The notes under the pieces were generated by a model. It was not told where the DNA came from. It ran no database searches and saw only the letters and a program-made list of their open reading frames with translations. DNA of 64,000 nucleotides from NCBI GenBank assembly GCA_008933995.1, contig WARS01002947.1, positions 310,001 to 374,000 of the forward strand. Direction: 5' to 3'. Positions 11,581 to 25,857 of this stretch are shown here, in pieces. Each line of letters begins with the position of its first letter. Within the stretch, counting starts at the first letter, position 1. Position numbers and translations under genes: made by a program. This stretch comes from Datnioides undecimradiatus (lineage: Eukaryota > Chordata > Actinopteri > Lobotiformes > Datnioididae).

Positions 11581-13916
11581 GTACTTGTATCAAACCCAAT
11601 CTGACAACTTCAGCAAGATTTGCATTGCGTTGTCCAAGAGAAAAATAACTGAGGATCTGCTTGAAAGCAATCCCACAGAAATGCTGACTGGAAAAAAAAA
11701 AAAAATCAAAGGCCGTCCTCTCTGAAATCCATTCAAAGCATTGCGTTGATTGGTAGCAGTCAGCTTTCTCAGAATTCAATCAAATTTAACCACAAGCTGT
11801 CATCTCTCAAGATGACCTGGTCCACGTGCAGCGGCTGAAGAGCATGAAAGAGTATTAAACTGAGCATTCTTTTTAATAAAGGGAGTAATAAAAGCTTAGA
11901 GCTGACACTTCCCAAGTTTTGTCTGTGTGTAAGAGAAGCTAAGACAGGAGGCAAATACAAGCAATATAATACAAGCTTTTGGGGGTGGAAAATGATGAAA
12001 AATGACATTCTGGGCTTTCTGCAAAATGATGTGTGCTTTCATGAAAAATGGGCTTTTGTCAGCAAACAGACCAGATACTTGTGTGTCATTGCGTATGATG
12101 GATGAGCACCCAAGTCCATTTTATCTTTCCACTTTTGCCATACTGCCAGTGGTGTGATAAAATATCTGAAGGCATGAATCAAACAGTGAGTATACAAAAC
12201 TCAAGATCATACAATATTGTTGTAAAGATGAGCAGCATCCCATTAGCTGGAATATGAAATGAAGTCATCAGGAGGAGCGAGTGCTTCCTGTTTTCATTAT
12301 ACTGCTTTCACACTGAAGACAGTTTATTTCATGATACTGTACTGTCATGCAGGCTGAGAGTTAACTATACGTACCGTACTAACACCCTAATACTTCTCTG
12401 CAGACAGGATGGCAATGAAACAACACACACAAGCACACACGTGTAACATGGACGAAGCCTGACAGAGATCAGTGAATGAGGTGTTAGCAGGTGGCATTCC
12501 CCCTGCGGTGCTGACACCCAAAAAAGAACATCACTTAGGCTTTACACACAAACACACACACGCGCACATACACATGCTCGCAGAGAATCAGCAATACTCG
12601 CTGGGGGCAGCACATGGAGGCCTCTGTTAATACGGAGCTGTCACCCTCCCCATTCTCTTCCTCTTGATTTTATCACTGTGCTCTATCGCTCTTTTCCTGC
12701 ACCTCTCTCTCGCCCACACACACTACGACACGCAAAACACACTCACACAAGCATGAATGCAAACGCGTACACAGAAACACATGCCCACACACTTGGCGTA
12801 ACTACTATGCGGGCCTCATATCCTCTAGCATCCATAGTGCCTTTGAGCTAAACAGCTACATTAGTTCCTCCATCATTTTGGCCTTTTGTATATAAGCTAC
12901 TTAATGTATTCACCGCAATAGCACGAGCTACCAGCATGCAGCAGGCAAAGTTGCCTTGGGGTAGCTTCCTCAGCTTTCCTTTGGTCCACACAGATTTGTA
13001 TCCTTTGCCAGCTGAGTGTCTGTATTGATATGTGTGATATTCTACATGTGCTTGTTTATGTTTGTTTATACATGCTCAGGGTTAGCTTCCTGTAATGGCA
13101 TGTGTGGAGGTGCGTATCTAGAATATGCTAGTGTGTTTCCACATATCACTATGTAACATTTTCACTTAACTAATGTCCTCTGAAGAACACAGAGCACAGA
13201 GTCAGAGCTGGCAGATTAGTGTTGGGGTTAAGTAGGAGGAGGAACGAGAGAGGAGCTGGTGAAGAATGGCGATTGCCTCAAACAATACGACAGTTAACAT
13301 CAAATCTCTGCTAAGATGGCTATTTTGGCTTTCATCCACATTCAACCAGCATTTTCTACACTGTAGTCAACATGAACCTGCTTGAATAAAAATGTTTCCA
13401 CAACAAAAACTGGACAAAAGGCAGATGTCGTAGATGAGCTAATGTTCATCAACAAGGACTTACATTACTACTTTCAATCCAAGATCATTTGTGGGTGTAA
13501 CCAATCACTAGTAAAGAGAGCAGGACTAATATCATCTGCCAAACATCTACATTGTACTTATGTTTTAACCTACAGTCTTCCCAGAGATGTTTACTCAAGT
13601 CTGGATAATCTGTGAAGGAGAAGGAGCAAAATGAATATCTGAACTTCAATTTGATTTGGTGTCTCTCCTGCTCTCTTTAAAATGTATTGGTCTTTGTGAA
13701 GTATTAAAATAGTGCAATGAGTTTGTTGGCTAAGATGAATGTAACAAACACAGATGCTTGGTTGGATGATTGTATTCGCAGACGCATTTCATATGTTCTC
13801 CAGCAGGAAACCCTCTGTGGAGAGGCACGAGCTGAGGAAAGATCATTTCTCCAGCATTCCGTCAGCCTCCTGTTCTGCAGGTGATGTTCACATGCATCTA
13901 TATTCTATATTGTTCT

Positions 13917-13934
13917 CCCCCCCCCCCCCCCCCC
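13917..13934 (+). repeat. C18 homopolymer
   Basis: Eighteen consecutive C at the 5' edge of the LINE-like tail. Confidence 0.95.
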
Positions 13935-14178
13935 AACCGGTCAAGACAGATGGCCGTCCACCTAGAGCCAGGATCTGTCCAAGGTTTCTGCCTGTTAAAA
14001 GGAAGTTTTTCCTTGCCACTGTTGCCAAGTGCTTGCTCATGGTGGAACTGTTGGGTGTAATTAACAGTAATGAGTGTGGTCTAGACCTGCTCTGTTTGTA
14101 AAGTGCCCTGAGATGACTTTTTGTTGTGAATTGGCGCTATATAAATAAAATTGAATTGAATTGAATTGAATTCAATTG
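13935..14178 (+). mobile_element. LINE-like 3' tail, copy 1 (teleost L2/Rex-type), with (TTGAA)n end
   Basis: The words CAGATGGCCGTCCACC, TTTTTCCTTGCCACTGTTGC, GTGTGGTCTAGACCTGCTC and TTGGCGCTATATAAATAAAA, then TTGAATTGAATTGAA, are those of a very common teleost interspersed repeat whose 3' end resembles L2-clade LINEs. No reverse transcriptase frame is present, so it is a 5'-truncated or non-autonomous copy. A second copy lies inverted at 57031. The family name is from memory and not checked. Confidence 0.75.
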
Positions 14179-16939
14179 AGGCGTTAAACTGTGCATTGTG
14201 TAAATTAATTTACATACATATCAGAAGGATTTCCCTCTGAAGGCATCTTTTCATTTTCTGAAGCTGCTACGTTTCACCTGCTTCTTCCTGCCGTTCTGGA
14301 CTCTCATGGTCTCAGAGAGAGTTTTCAAAGAGCAGTGATGGCTGGAGGGAAAAGACATTTCCACTTATAGATGAACACCTGCATATGCCCAATAATCACA
14401 ACAATAATTGTGTAGATAGCTCTTGCTTAATAATTTTGATTTGAGTAAATAATTAAACCAATTAAATTAAACTGTTCAATTGTTTCAACCATATTCTGTA
14501 ACCTGTAAGCTTTTGTCTAGAACACATTTCATGCAGTGTGACTTCAGTGCAGCAAAGACATTGTTGAGATCTTAAAGTTAACGATGTCAGCACTCGTCAT
14601 AGCTTCTCATTTCCCCCTCACTGGCGGCATAAGGCAGTCAGTGTATTGATTCTACCACGGCCTCGCATGCATGAGAAAATGTCACATTATTCAATTGTTT
14701 GTTTTTTTGCAATGTGAAATAACAATGAAAGAATGCCCTCACAGTTTCCAAACCACATGTGACATTCTCACACTCCTTGTTCAAACCCAAAGGTATTCCG
14801 TTTATAATGACAGAAAGCAGACAAAAGCAGCAAATACTCATATTTGAGAAGCGGAACCAAAAATATTTGGAACTTTTGCCCAAAAAAGTATTTGAAACAA
14901 TTAACAGATGATAAAAAATAATTACAGATTTATTATTTATGCTAATTAACTGACTAATCATTGCAGTTTTATTACACTGACATTCTGGCTTGCTTGTGCA
15001 TTGTGCAAGTTAAAATTGTATATTTCACTCCAACAGAGGGCATGCAACAAATTCCTTTGAGGTTCTTCATGGAATATTTACAAATGCATTTGATGCAACC
15101 AATAGTTCAGTAAATGCATTTTGTGTCTTCAGTCCATCTGAAGTGAAACCATCTTGTCCTACAGGCCGATACTTGGATGCTACATCTTGCACTGTAAATG
15201 CTGCAGAGCTTTGTGCCCTCTGTGGGGGATCCTACCCCAGTGAGTCTCCTTTGCTTTCATACATGAATAACCCCTGACACGCCACATGTCTGACAATGTA
15301 TAATTCATAGGTGAAGATCAACCTTTGATCTCCAAGGAGTGCAGATGGTATCAGGTCAAATTTGTGTACAAGGATTATAAGATGAATTTTACCCACCATT
15401 AAGTAGCAGCACTTTGATTTGGTCTCCATGGAGAACATTAAAAAAGTCAAGTCGGTGCTGCAAGCTGCTCGACTTTGAACCACTTTACAAGGAAAGGCGA
15501 TGCACAGAGGGAAGAGTGAGACGAGAGCCTGGACCCAACCAAGGACTAACTGACTGACAGTGCAAGAAAGGTTTCATTAGCATGGCTCAATCTGGTGCTA
15601 AATATATACATGCGTGTGTCTGTATGCATGTGCATTTCTTGGAAAATCCAACTACACTGCACTGGGCTACATATTTATACGATAGCAAACGATTTGTGTT
15701 TTGCCTAAATGTTGCTGCTGACTGTAGGACGTCTCCTTTTCCACTGTAAAGGATGGTGCAGCCGATGTAAGCTGTCAGAGAATTCGATTGGCTCTCATCA
15801 TGGCTGCCACTCAGATACCTCGGGGTTGGTTCACTCAGTCAGGAGCCTTCCTAAGCAAAAGAGACTTTTCAGCCCTAGTCCCTTTCTGTCAGTGAGTCCT
15901 GCAGCTCATCGACATCACAAAGGCAGCAGGAAATAGCTTCTGTCTGAGGCTGATGTGTGCTTTAGGTTTGGAAATAATTTGTTCAGTAAATAGACAGGCA
16001 TTGAGGTCAGCAGCACGCATGATTCAAAGACTATGAAGACATATTGCCTTTCTCAGAGAACAGTGGTTACTATGTAACCTACAGCTTTTTTTAAAAATCT
16101 CTCTAAGAATCTGCTTCAATCTAAAAACCTCTTGACCAATCATTTGCCAAACCTCTGCTGTGTGGAACTGAAGGAAGTCTGCATTCTTTCTTCCGCAGCT
16201 GATAAAAGCATGAATGCCTTCACTCTTTGTAACCTCAGACTGTGAGACTGTAGCACTCTCTTTTTCTCTTTCTCTCCTAAGCACACATGCACACACACAC
16301 ACAAGGTCAAGCGCAAACATTCTGCACACAACAAAAGCGTCCATCTCACGCAATCACTCAGTCAATATGAGAGAGCCAACCCCTGAAGAAAGGTAGAAAA
16401 GATTTATTTCAGAAACAATGTTGAATGGCTCGGGCTTCAATCAAACTGAGGTTTATTCACAAAAATCGTTTTCATTTTTTCCCTCTTCATTCATTAATTC
16501 AGCTTCAACTATAAAATTAACTTCAGCTATTAAATTATCAAAAGTAACAGCCCATAAGTTCCACATAACTTCCAGAAGTTCCACATCCACCTCACAATCC
16601 TCTGGCATGCTTGTTGGCATGTGAATGTGGAGGTTTTGCCCAGAAATGTCTTTGTGTCCTACTCTGTATCTCCTACTCTGTATCACCACCACCAGACAAG
16701 TAGGAGAACCTACAGTAGTCTCCTCTAGACACGCTGTTTGGTTTGTCCATGCCAGGCCTCGTGGTAGAATCAGAAGAAGCAGGTCACTCCTGTTTAGATC
16801 TAACGGGCCGATTCAGGGTAACAAACATACAGTGTTTCTTATTTTCAGGTGATTATGGACTAATTATGAAAGCATAATCATAGATATTACGTTCTATTTC
16901 TGCCAATAAATCTTCCTAAATCCTACAAACTGCACCGTT
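14179..16939. other. non-coding DNA, no gene seen
   Basis: Unique AT-rich sequence with a short CA run at 16288-16303. Open frames here (for example 14638-14961 minus and 15709-15933 plus) have no recognisable domain. Confidence 0.6.
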
Positions 16940-17185
16940 AATGCTCAACACAAAGTAGAGCTGAGCCTAATGAGAAGTGATTGATAGCAGTGGATAAAAA
17001 GTCCGGAGCGCACCAAAGATATTACAATATTCATTCTGTAGGGAACATGAATGTAGCACATTTCAGGGCAAAACATCAAATACTTGCTATGACATTTGAC
17101 TAAAAGCTTATGGTGGCCCTACAGGAGATGGAGGAGTTCACCAAAGTCATCAAGATGCATCCTCCAGAGATGCACTATGATGGAT
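16940..17185 (+). repeat. percomorph-type non-coding interspersed repeat, copy 1
   Basis: Words such as AACACAAAGTAGAGCTGAG, GCACCAAAGATATTACAAT, ACATGAATGTAGCAC and TTCACCAAAGTCATCA match a repeat I know to be widespread in percomorph fish genomes (ACCAAAGTTATTACAATTCA and similar). This copy is diverged, has no open frame and shows no terminal repeats that I can define. Confidence 0.6.
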
Positions 17186-17361
17186 CCCATTGCTTTTCTT
17201 GACAGGATGCACTAAGGTTAGCATTCAAGCTCTAGGCCTGGCCAGTCGATCAAGCAGTGGGATACACAACAGCCGCATTCATGATTGCAATGTTAGCGTA
17301 CCACTAAGGAACCTGCCTGGACCTGAGACCATGATTCTGACCTTAGTTTTTAATGTTTCAG

Positions 17362-17393
17362 GTGTGTGGCTACATCGGAGTGTGGCTACATTG
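17362..17393 (+). repeat. 16-bp tandem duplication
   Basis: GTGTGGCTACATCGGA is followed directly by GTGTGGCTACATTGGA, one base different. Confidence 0.85.
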
Positions 17394-20023
17394 GAGCTAC
17401 CAGCAGCTGCCACTACCCTTAATGTTAGACCTATCACCAACAAGGAGAGACGTTACTGGGAGGTACAGTGACAGCTTCATCTCACTGCTGAGGTTACAAG
17501 CATACTGTGTGGGGCATGTTCACTGAGCCATGCCTTTACTACAATAACATATAGATACAGTTTCTTGTCTACACACACACAAAGTACATTCTGTATATTA
17601 AGTCTGGATCATTTAGCCTCAACTTCCCCTCTCTGTGCATAATTTATGTCTGATGCATCAAATACAGGAAAAAGCATGCCCTCAGGATACAACATCCTCA
17701 TCTGACCCAAGGATGCCAAATGTCTACATGCATACTGTACATGCCTACATATAATTGAATGACCCAACATGCCATCTGTATGAAGCTGATTAAACAAATG
17801 CCGGCAAAAGGCAAGAACCGATGAAATCTGCAGACAATATCTTCACTGAAACAGAAATTAGAAGCTTAGCAAAAGTCTGAAAAAAAGAAAACACATCTTT
17901 AGCTGTGGCATCAGTCAGCCAGCACTGCTTTAAGGTTTTTTAAAACCAACAAATAATGTTTTCACACTAAAACACACACGACTGCAACAACATATGATTT
18001 ATTTTACCTTTTACAATCCATTCCGATTATGGAGTCATACAGCCGGTACTTCAGTGTGACTGATTTATGTTATGCATGCTTTCCATTTCCCAGGCCTCAG
18101 TTTTTGTAAGTTGCAGCTAGCATGAAGGTTTGATCTTGTCAGAATCTATGGATATGTTTATTGCATATGCCGATTCTGAAATGATGGCTAGTCAAGAGGT
18201 GTTTTCATGTGAAAAGCTTGTGCGGATACAATTTATGATTTACATTGGAGACGTACAACGAGAGTTTTCGTGTTGTATCCATTCTGTCATCACACTCACA
18301 CATGCAGGCTGACAGAGCTCTGGTGAATATGAACGTATGTGTGCTCTTTGACTTCTATCTTGGTGAGAACCTGCTTGAGTCTTCAGAAGGTGTTTTGAGG
18401 GCCAAGTCTTGCTTTGGACGTAAAAAAAAAATGTCACTGAGGTTCCTCGAAAGTACAAAATTACAAATGTGTGCATGTGTTGAGGTCCTATACCCCACGC
18501 AATAAAATTGATCACATGTTGTGTTCATGTTGTTTCCACCCCATGTTTTCACACCAAGGTTGGAAGAACAGCTTCCTAACCTTGTAAATATAGCATTAGT
18601 GCCTATTATGAGTCAAGCTCTTATCACAATGAAATCCTACATTTCCCCTAATGCCGCCTCACAGCTTCAAGCCTCGCAGCCCAAACTGAACCACGTGGTG
18701 TGTTATTTCACGTCTAATGTCTCTGCTGGCATTTTCACATGACCAGATGTTTTCACATTGCAGCTGTGAATTCAAGGCCATTGCATTGTACGTTCTGCAC
18801 CAGCCTGTGCAGATTTAACCACTCCGGATGTGACCTCCGTCATTTTGTATCTGTGAAAAGATTCTAATAAATTCTTATGTACTGTCGAGAGGAACAGTTT
18901 GAAAAGCGCCGTTCTGTCCTCAGCACCTGGTTCATCCTGTTGCGCCTCCTCTGTCCCTCCCTGCACCTGTCGCTCTATTGACTACCTCTTTCATTTCCAT
19001 CAGAAAGGTTAAAGGTGGATTATTCTCAGTATCTTAAGCCCCAGACCTGACACGCTCCCTGATATTATGGTGAGTTAAAGCACATCAGCGCAATATTCCC
19101 AGGTGGCGCTGCACGGGTAGACATTAATTTACTCTGTGTGTTAGAGAGGGAGAGAAAGCATGATAATGACGGTTCAAAGGTTAAATATCTAACATGGTTG
19201 CTGGTATTGATTAAACAGCAAATGAGTGGTTTATCCTAAGCCTCACAAACAGTCACACATTGATGTACGGTTTTGTTGTGCTTAAGCTGAACTGAAATTT
19301 GTGTCATCCTCAATTTTTTTGTAAAGGAAACGTAACATATATTGCAGATTATATGAACAATTGCATATTCTTCAAAATAGGATCAAATATGTTTAAAGTC
19401 CCGATGAAGCAGCATTTCAAGAGCATGTATCCTCTGTATGGCGACATATTTCTGACACATTTCTGAGTCATAAAGTGGGCAAGTCACAACAAACACGGAG
19501 AGTAACAGTGAAACAGTGTCAGTTAACGGCCTTGAGGTTCAGGTATGTCTTCAGGAGAATTTCTCTCAATAGCAGCTGACTAACGGCAGAATCAGGGCCC
19601 TGTGCTGCTAAATGTTGAAGACTGGTTGAAATCTGGATCTCGTGGTATTAGATGTCGAAACAGGTTCCTCCACATATCATGGGGTTTTTTTGTTGTTGTT
19701 TTTTTTTTTTACAGGAAATACAGATTTTGAGAACACAGCATACACAATGTGTCTGGTGATGTGCTTTAATAGGGGTTACATATATACAAAGATGTGTGTA
19801 TGTATGTATATATGTATTTTTACAGGGAAATGCAGTTGTGTAGTTAAGAACAGCATAATGACAGCAGGAGTTGCAGAATGGTGTAATGGGGTATTAGTAT
19901 GCAAGTGTGTACACATGCACCATGCTGTGGGCTTGGCTTCTGCCACTATGCGGTTATATAGTGGTGGTGGTGTATGGAGGACATGCATGTGTAAAATAAC
20001 CCCCCCACCCCCAACCAACACAG

Positions 20024-20044
20024 ACACACACACACACACACACA
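20024..20044 (+). repeat. (AC)n microsatellite
   Basis: About ten AC units, shortly after a C-rich patch at 20000-20012. Confidence 0.9.
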
Positions 20045-20298
20045 AATATACAGTCCCTGCTGTTACCACTGAGATACTGAGATTTCATTATTCACAGAGC
20101 ACTCCACTCATAAAAGGAAAGCAATTATAACGGCAGCGTAGCTTTTGATGTTGAAAATGCATGTTGAACATTCTTTATGCTCATGGTAGGGAGCAACCAC
20201 GGAGGCTATATGTCCATGATGGGGGAGGTGTATTGAAGGCATTGAGTCATTCAATTGTAATTTCAATGTGTGCATCTGTATTATCGACCTGTGCATGT

Positions 20299-20332
20299 AT
20301 CCATGCATGTGTATCATTCCACATGCATGGAT
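20299..20332. repeat. perfect 13-bp inverted repeat, 8-base loop
   Basis: ATCCATGCATGTG (20299-20311) is the exact reverse complement of 20320-20332, around the loop TATCATTC. The arms are themselves rich in ATGCAT. Confidence 0.9.
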
Positions 20333-21030
20333 GATGAGCCCATCCACTGCAGCTGTTAAAAATTTAAAACTGCCGCCTTCTTATTACCTGTCAGCGCATC
20401 ATTACCTGTGCATAGTAAATCAGCAGACAGATTAATTCCATATATGTTTTCATCAGAAATGACACGCATGTGTGCAGCAAGACTGCCTGTTGGGAGACGC
20501 ACTGCAGACGCGTTAGGCCCGTGCAACAGCGTGCATCAGTGAAACTCACAGCAGATTTAAACCACAACCTGAAATATTCATCAAAGTCTGTGCATCTTCA
20601 GACTGACACACTGAATATGAATGCTTCTTAGATGGATGCAGTCACATGTGATTCAGGGTGGATTTTCAGAAATAAAGAGGGTTTGTGGACTTAATTGTTA
20701 TTAATTATTCATTTGCTTTGATGGTTATTTCTATGTTCAACCACAAAATTATGGATAGCGGACCTGGATTATTTAGGGCCAGCACAAACTTTATAGCTTT
20801 TAATAGCATGATGTAATCCATACTGAAGAGTTAAGATGATGCATGCAATACAGAAATGAAGAGACAGTCGTCCCTAACTGTGCACCGACCTAGAGGGAAA
20901 GTGTTGGCCTGTGTAGATTTGCAGTTTATGGTAAGTTTATGATACTTGTGTGTGGTTCAACTTCTAGGAAAGCAAGTCTGACTTATCAGGCCACCCAAAC
21001 AGTAACAACAATGTGTCTGAACGATAACCT

Positions 21031-21031
<1 letters not shown>

Positions 21032-21063
<32 letters not shown>
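21032..21063 (+). repeat. (CA)16 microsatellite
   Basis: An uninterrupted CA run. Confidence 0.95.
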
Positions 21064-21067
<4 letters not shown>

Positions 21068-21750
21068 CAGCAGTCTGCAGCTTCAGTGCCTTCCTCTCAT
21101 CTGCAGCCATCTGGCCGCAACATTAATATGATCACAATGGATTTCATATCGTTATAGGATTATCTAAAGGTCACCATGTTGCATTCATGTCTCGTTCATG
21201 ATGTAACACTTCTCAAATCTTCTTTGCTGATACGCCAAGCAAGCCCATGTTTACATTTAGTCATCTGCCAAAATTCCTAGTAATACCGGCACGTGCACAA
21301 TCCATAAAACAGAGTAGCGGAGCTTAATGTTCCCACAAAACAAGGAAGGTTGTTAATACTCAGCCTGTTTTATTTAATCGTCATGTCTATTGTTGTTCGT
21401 GTGGTGAAGTGTAAACATGAAACAGGACTGCCTTTACATCCATGCATTTGTGTTTCAGTAGTGGAGTGAAGGTCAGGGCTGGACAGAGACAGGATTACCT
21501 GGGATTAACACATACTATCACTAGCCGGCTAATGAGGCCTGAGGTTTCCTCTCAGTTCCAGGATATGAATAGCATTTAAACCTGCAACACTAATCCATGT
21601 TACTTACAAATCAACCTAACCCATCTTTCATTAATTAAGCACTGGGACCAATTTGGTTTTGGCTGTAGTGATGGATATGTATGCAAGCTCATTAAGGACA
21701 GTTTACTACTCTACTACTCATCTAGCTGACAGCCTAATAAATAATTGGGC

Positions 21751-21762
21751 GGGGGGGGGGGG
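21751..21762 (+). repeat. G12 homopolymer
   Basis: Twelve consecutive G in AT-rich surroundings. Confidence 0.95.
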
Positions 21763-24700
21763 CTGCAAGAAAAACAGTGTGATAGAAAATGTGTGATCAC
21801 ATCTGACTAATCTTGTTGTGTATTTATGAATTTGCAATGTTTTGCTTTGTTGGATTAAAGATTTTAATTTGTTATAAAGGGGCATGTTAGTGATAAACAT
21901 GCTTGACTTGTCATAAAGTGTATAACTCAGCTTTTAGGAACAATTGCATGCACTCCTCTGCCGAAAGTCTGGAAGACTGACCCTCAGTAATAGTGATGTC
22001 ATTAGGAGTGTCTACGCTTGGCCTTTTAACAAAAAGCCTGCACAGCAAACTGTGTGTCGTTTGAAAGGAGCAGTTCTTGGGATGGGAGCACCAAATGAGA
22101 GACATGCATCTTGGGAATTGTAGGGTCCAGTGTTCTTAGAGCATGACTCATAATAGGGACTAAGAGCCAGGGTCTTTCAGCGTCTGCTGCTGGAGAACCG
22201 CGTTAGTTCAGTATGCAAACTGGATGATAATGTATGACATGTGTACCATGAAAAGTAAATACTGGGATAAACTGTACATGTGTCAGAATTCATGCAGACC
22301 TGTAGACAAGGCTGAATGAGACAGAGACATGGTCCAGTGGGGCTCCTGGTAGGGATGTGGATAGTGTTGTTATGCAGTCTGAGGTAAATGCAGCCAACTA
22401 TTCACTTCATGCATCAACATAGCAAAGAAAAGTTCAGTTGCAGTCTGTAGGGATTTCACAGTCCAGCGATGTCTAAGTTTAAATTCAAGTTTAAAAGACC
22501 CAGATCATCCACCATTTCTTTGCATCACAGAAACACTGTCTTCATTTGAGTTTCTTTTCCCAACACAATCTCACTTGTGAGTCTGACGTGAATCTTCATC
22601 TCTAGCTGCTGATTTCACAACAAATCAAAAACAGATTTTTATCTGGTTGCAGTAAAAAGGCCTGAATTTACAGCTGTGGTTTGATCCTAACCCAGTTGGT
22701 TTCTCTGCTACACGCTGGTGTAGAATGTTAAGCACAAAATGTGTTGTCCTTTCAAATCTAAGCACTTTGAAGATTAGTGCTCAAGTGTTTTAACAGTAAG
22801 CTGTCTTGGTTTTAAAGGTTTTTGAAGTCAGGCAGATTTTTTTTTTTGGTTCATCTCACGAAACAGCTTTAGTGCCAAGAACAATATGGACAAAATATGG
22901 AAAAATGAAGTGCTACAGAAAGGACATATTGAATATTGTATAAAGGAAAAGTTGCACAGCTGTTTACAGCATTCCCTCCCCAACATATTTCTCAGGCACA
23001 GTCACAGACAGCGTGTTTGTGCCAGGGCTTTGTAGGCAGAATTTTTGTGGTTTTCAGACTGAGCAGAAACAAATCTTTTCCATCCCTGCTGGTGGTTTTA
23101 AAGTCTGTCTGAAAAACCACGTCTGGCCCTGTGTGTCGCATCATCCTGACCTACATCCATCCATGCCCTGTCTCCCTCTCTAAGAGTGTTTTTTTCATGT
23201 GGGAGGAATGAGTTCATCCTCTGACCATGAGACAGACAATACCTCACCCTTCCTCTCTAACCCTGATCTGAATCACAGGCTGAGAGGAGGTGGAAAACAT
23301 CTGTCTTCCCTCCTCTCCTCATCTACCCAAAACAAACAATTCAGTGTGAGTGTGTGTTTCTGTCAATTAGCCACGCTGGCCTGTGGTGATCTGACAGGTT
23401 CCTAGCAGCCCACTGTCAGGTGGCCCATGCAGATATCCTCCTGCAGGGAGAGGCAGAGAGGGACTGCTGCAGCTCCACGGTGTCTCTGTGGATTTGTGCT
23501 CTGCCCTGATAAATAGGAAACTGACACACTGAATAGCTGAGTGATAGAGTTACTAACTGTTCCAGATATCAGCTTAATGACTGGAAGGATACTTGGATGA
23601 CTTGTTCAGACAGTGTTGTGTGGAAAGGTTGAGTTACAGCCCATGTGTTAGTCATGCCTGGGCCGCTCGTATCAGAAACGTACAGAATTTCAGCATTCAG
23701 CAGTTTAGCTGTGTTCACTGTTCACAATCAGTAAATATCCAAGCCCTGCATTAGCATTATTTACTGTGTGCGTCATCATCAACATTGTTCGTTTTGGTCT
23801 TTACATGGAATTTGTTGACAAAAAAAGCCTCAAACTTTCCCCATCCACACTAAATCGCGGCATTTTCTTTTAATGTGTTGGAGAGTGTTTTCAAAAAGGA
23901 GCATTTTTTGCATGTGGCTAAATGTGGAGAGAGAGGAGCCTGCAAATGAATCTGCATTCATTTGGATATAACTTCCCTGTTACCTGCTGGCTGAATGGCC
24001 AGATAACTGGAGGACTTGATGCCTGGTTTTTAAACACGCGTTTGCATCGAAGTTAAAACAACAGGCATCTCCTACTAACCTGGCAAGTCAAGGTCATGTG
24101 AACTGCCAAGCTTCAAGCTATGCATCTGTGGGCCAACCAAAGTGGTTTGGACCAATCGGGAAACCATCAATCAGATCAATCCTTAGGTAAAAACTGGCAA
24201 ACAGGCGACATTTAGGGCATTGATGGTGACAAGAACAGGAAGCAGCTGTTACTTTGGGAATAACAATGGCAGCTTATCTGACTGGGTGAAGTTAACCTGT
24301 GATGGACAGTAAGAGAAAGATGGTTTATCCAAAAATACCTGCCCTTGCCTGGTCTCAGCAGGGTGGTTCTGTGTACCAAGCCATCTTGTTTGTCTGCTTA
24401 AATCTGCTACCACCCCTATACTGCCCCTGCAGATCATGCTCACATTGCATTGAGTTTTCCTAGCATTCATTCCTGAAAAGGTGCACAACCAATGACCCAG
24501 GATACACCATCGCGTGCATGGAAATGCGTAGGTAAAGCATACGAGAGTGACTGAGAGAGGACAGAGAGTACAAAGAATCTGATATAGTTCTGTAAGAAGT
24601 GGTTAGGTTTTAAAAACTGACCTGAGCTGTCTCATAGATCACTTGATTATGAAGTTGACCTCGGATGAACTGAACTGGCCCATTACGCCTTTTTGTCTCT

Positions 24701-25833
24701 GTTGACTTGTTCTCAGTGCTACTCTCTGCTTTCTTTCACAATCAGCTGTCACTGCACTCATTCTCTTTATCAGATGTGTTTGGGGAAATCCTGCAGTGTT
24801 GGTGAAGAATAGAAGATCTGTATAATTGTAGTGTGGCTGCCACTGTGAATCATTATGAGTCCCATAACTTATGTTATGTTATCTAGCTTCTGCCTCACAT
24901 TTCCACTGTGTGAAGGCAACAAGTGACAGACATTGCCGTTTCTATGTGCTGTCTTGCGAGACAGACGGCACCGCATGTCACGTTTCTGTGCATGTGATTA
25001 CCTATAAAAGGTACTATTGACATATGAATTAAAGCAGGGCAGCTTGTAGCCATCAGGTCATCCTACCTGGAAAAACTAACTCACTTTTGGGAATGTTGCA
25101 TTGATGCAACCAAATATTAGCAGGAAATAAAGGTACACTCAGCGCTGTTCAAACAAACTGCAGGACAGTGGAAACTAAAGACGATCCTTTGACAAATGCT
25201 ACACCTTACAGGAAGTTACAGCTTGTTAGCCTTCACTAATGGAGAAGGCCTTTAAGGAAGCAGGAATGTGGCATCCAGCCATTCTTGTTTCTATGGAATG
25301 GGCCAGAGCATAACCTGTGTTGTTGTGGTGATCTTTAAAAACATGTGAGTCAGAGCCTGTTTAAATGACATCATTACCTTAGATATGTGTAATATTGACT
25401 ATTGCATCACATGGGCTCCTTTGAGCAGGTATTCATCAGTGGCATTCAACAGCTACAATGTGAAAGTGTCGCCAGCTTCTCTTACAGAGAGACTTTAACA
25501 TGAAACCAAGCGATGGAGATTCAGGACTATTTGCAGCCAATTCTCAGAACTGAGCCAAATTCTCTCTTTCAATGGCTCTGAGCAGGGAGCTAAATCTGTT
25601 CAGGGAATCTGTTCCCGTGGTTCCTGATGCTGTACTGCTGCCATGCTGGCTGTGGTCCCACTACTATCCTCTCCTCTTCCAGGAACCAGAAGGGAAACGA
25701 TGGGCACCATGGCAACGCCAGCATGCCAGATTAGGAGTCATATTTGCTGTAATTATCATATCGCGTGTGTTTCTCGGTGTAACATTAGAGTGAGATTTTC
25801 AGATGTAAAAGGAAAAACATATATTGTCATGTT

Positions 25834-25857
25834 TGTGTGTGTGTGTGTGTGTGTGTC
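25834..25857 (+). repeat. (TG)12 microsatellite
   Basis: A clean TG run followed by interrupted TG sequence to about 25873. Confidence 0.93.

Larger units (their letters stand above)
6906..13916. other. non-coding DNA, no gene seen
   Basis: Unique sequence with TG/CA-rich patches at 8491-8545, 9344-9374, 12422-12440, 12546-12570 and 12715-12790, and a pyrimidine/CA-rich stretch at 11310-11580. Open frames are under 120 codons and show no recognisable domains. Confidence 0.6.

Noticed and set aside
19642-20130. 162-codon open frame, the longest apart from the 170-codon intron-spanning frame at pim1 exon 5
   Set aside because: Much of it reads through T-rich, TG-rich, C-rich and CA-repeat sequence. 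The peptide is Cys/Val/His-Thr biased with no known motif.
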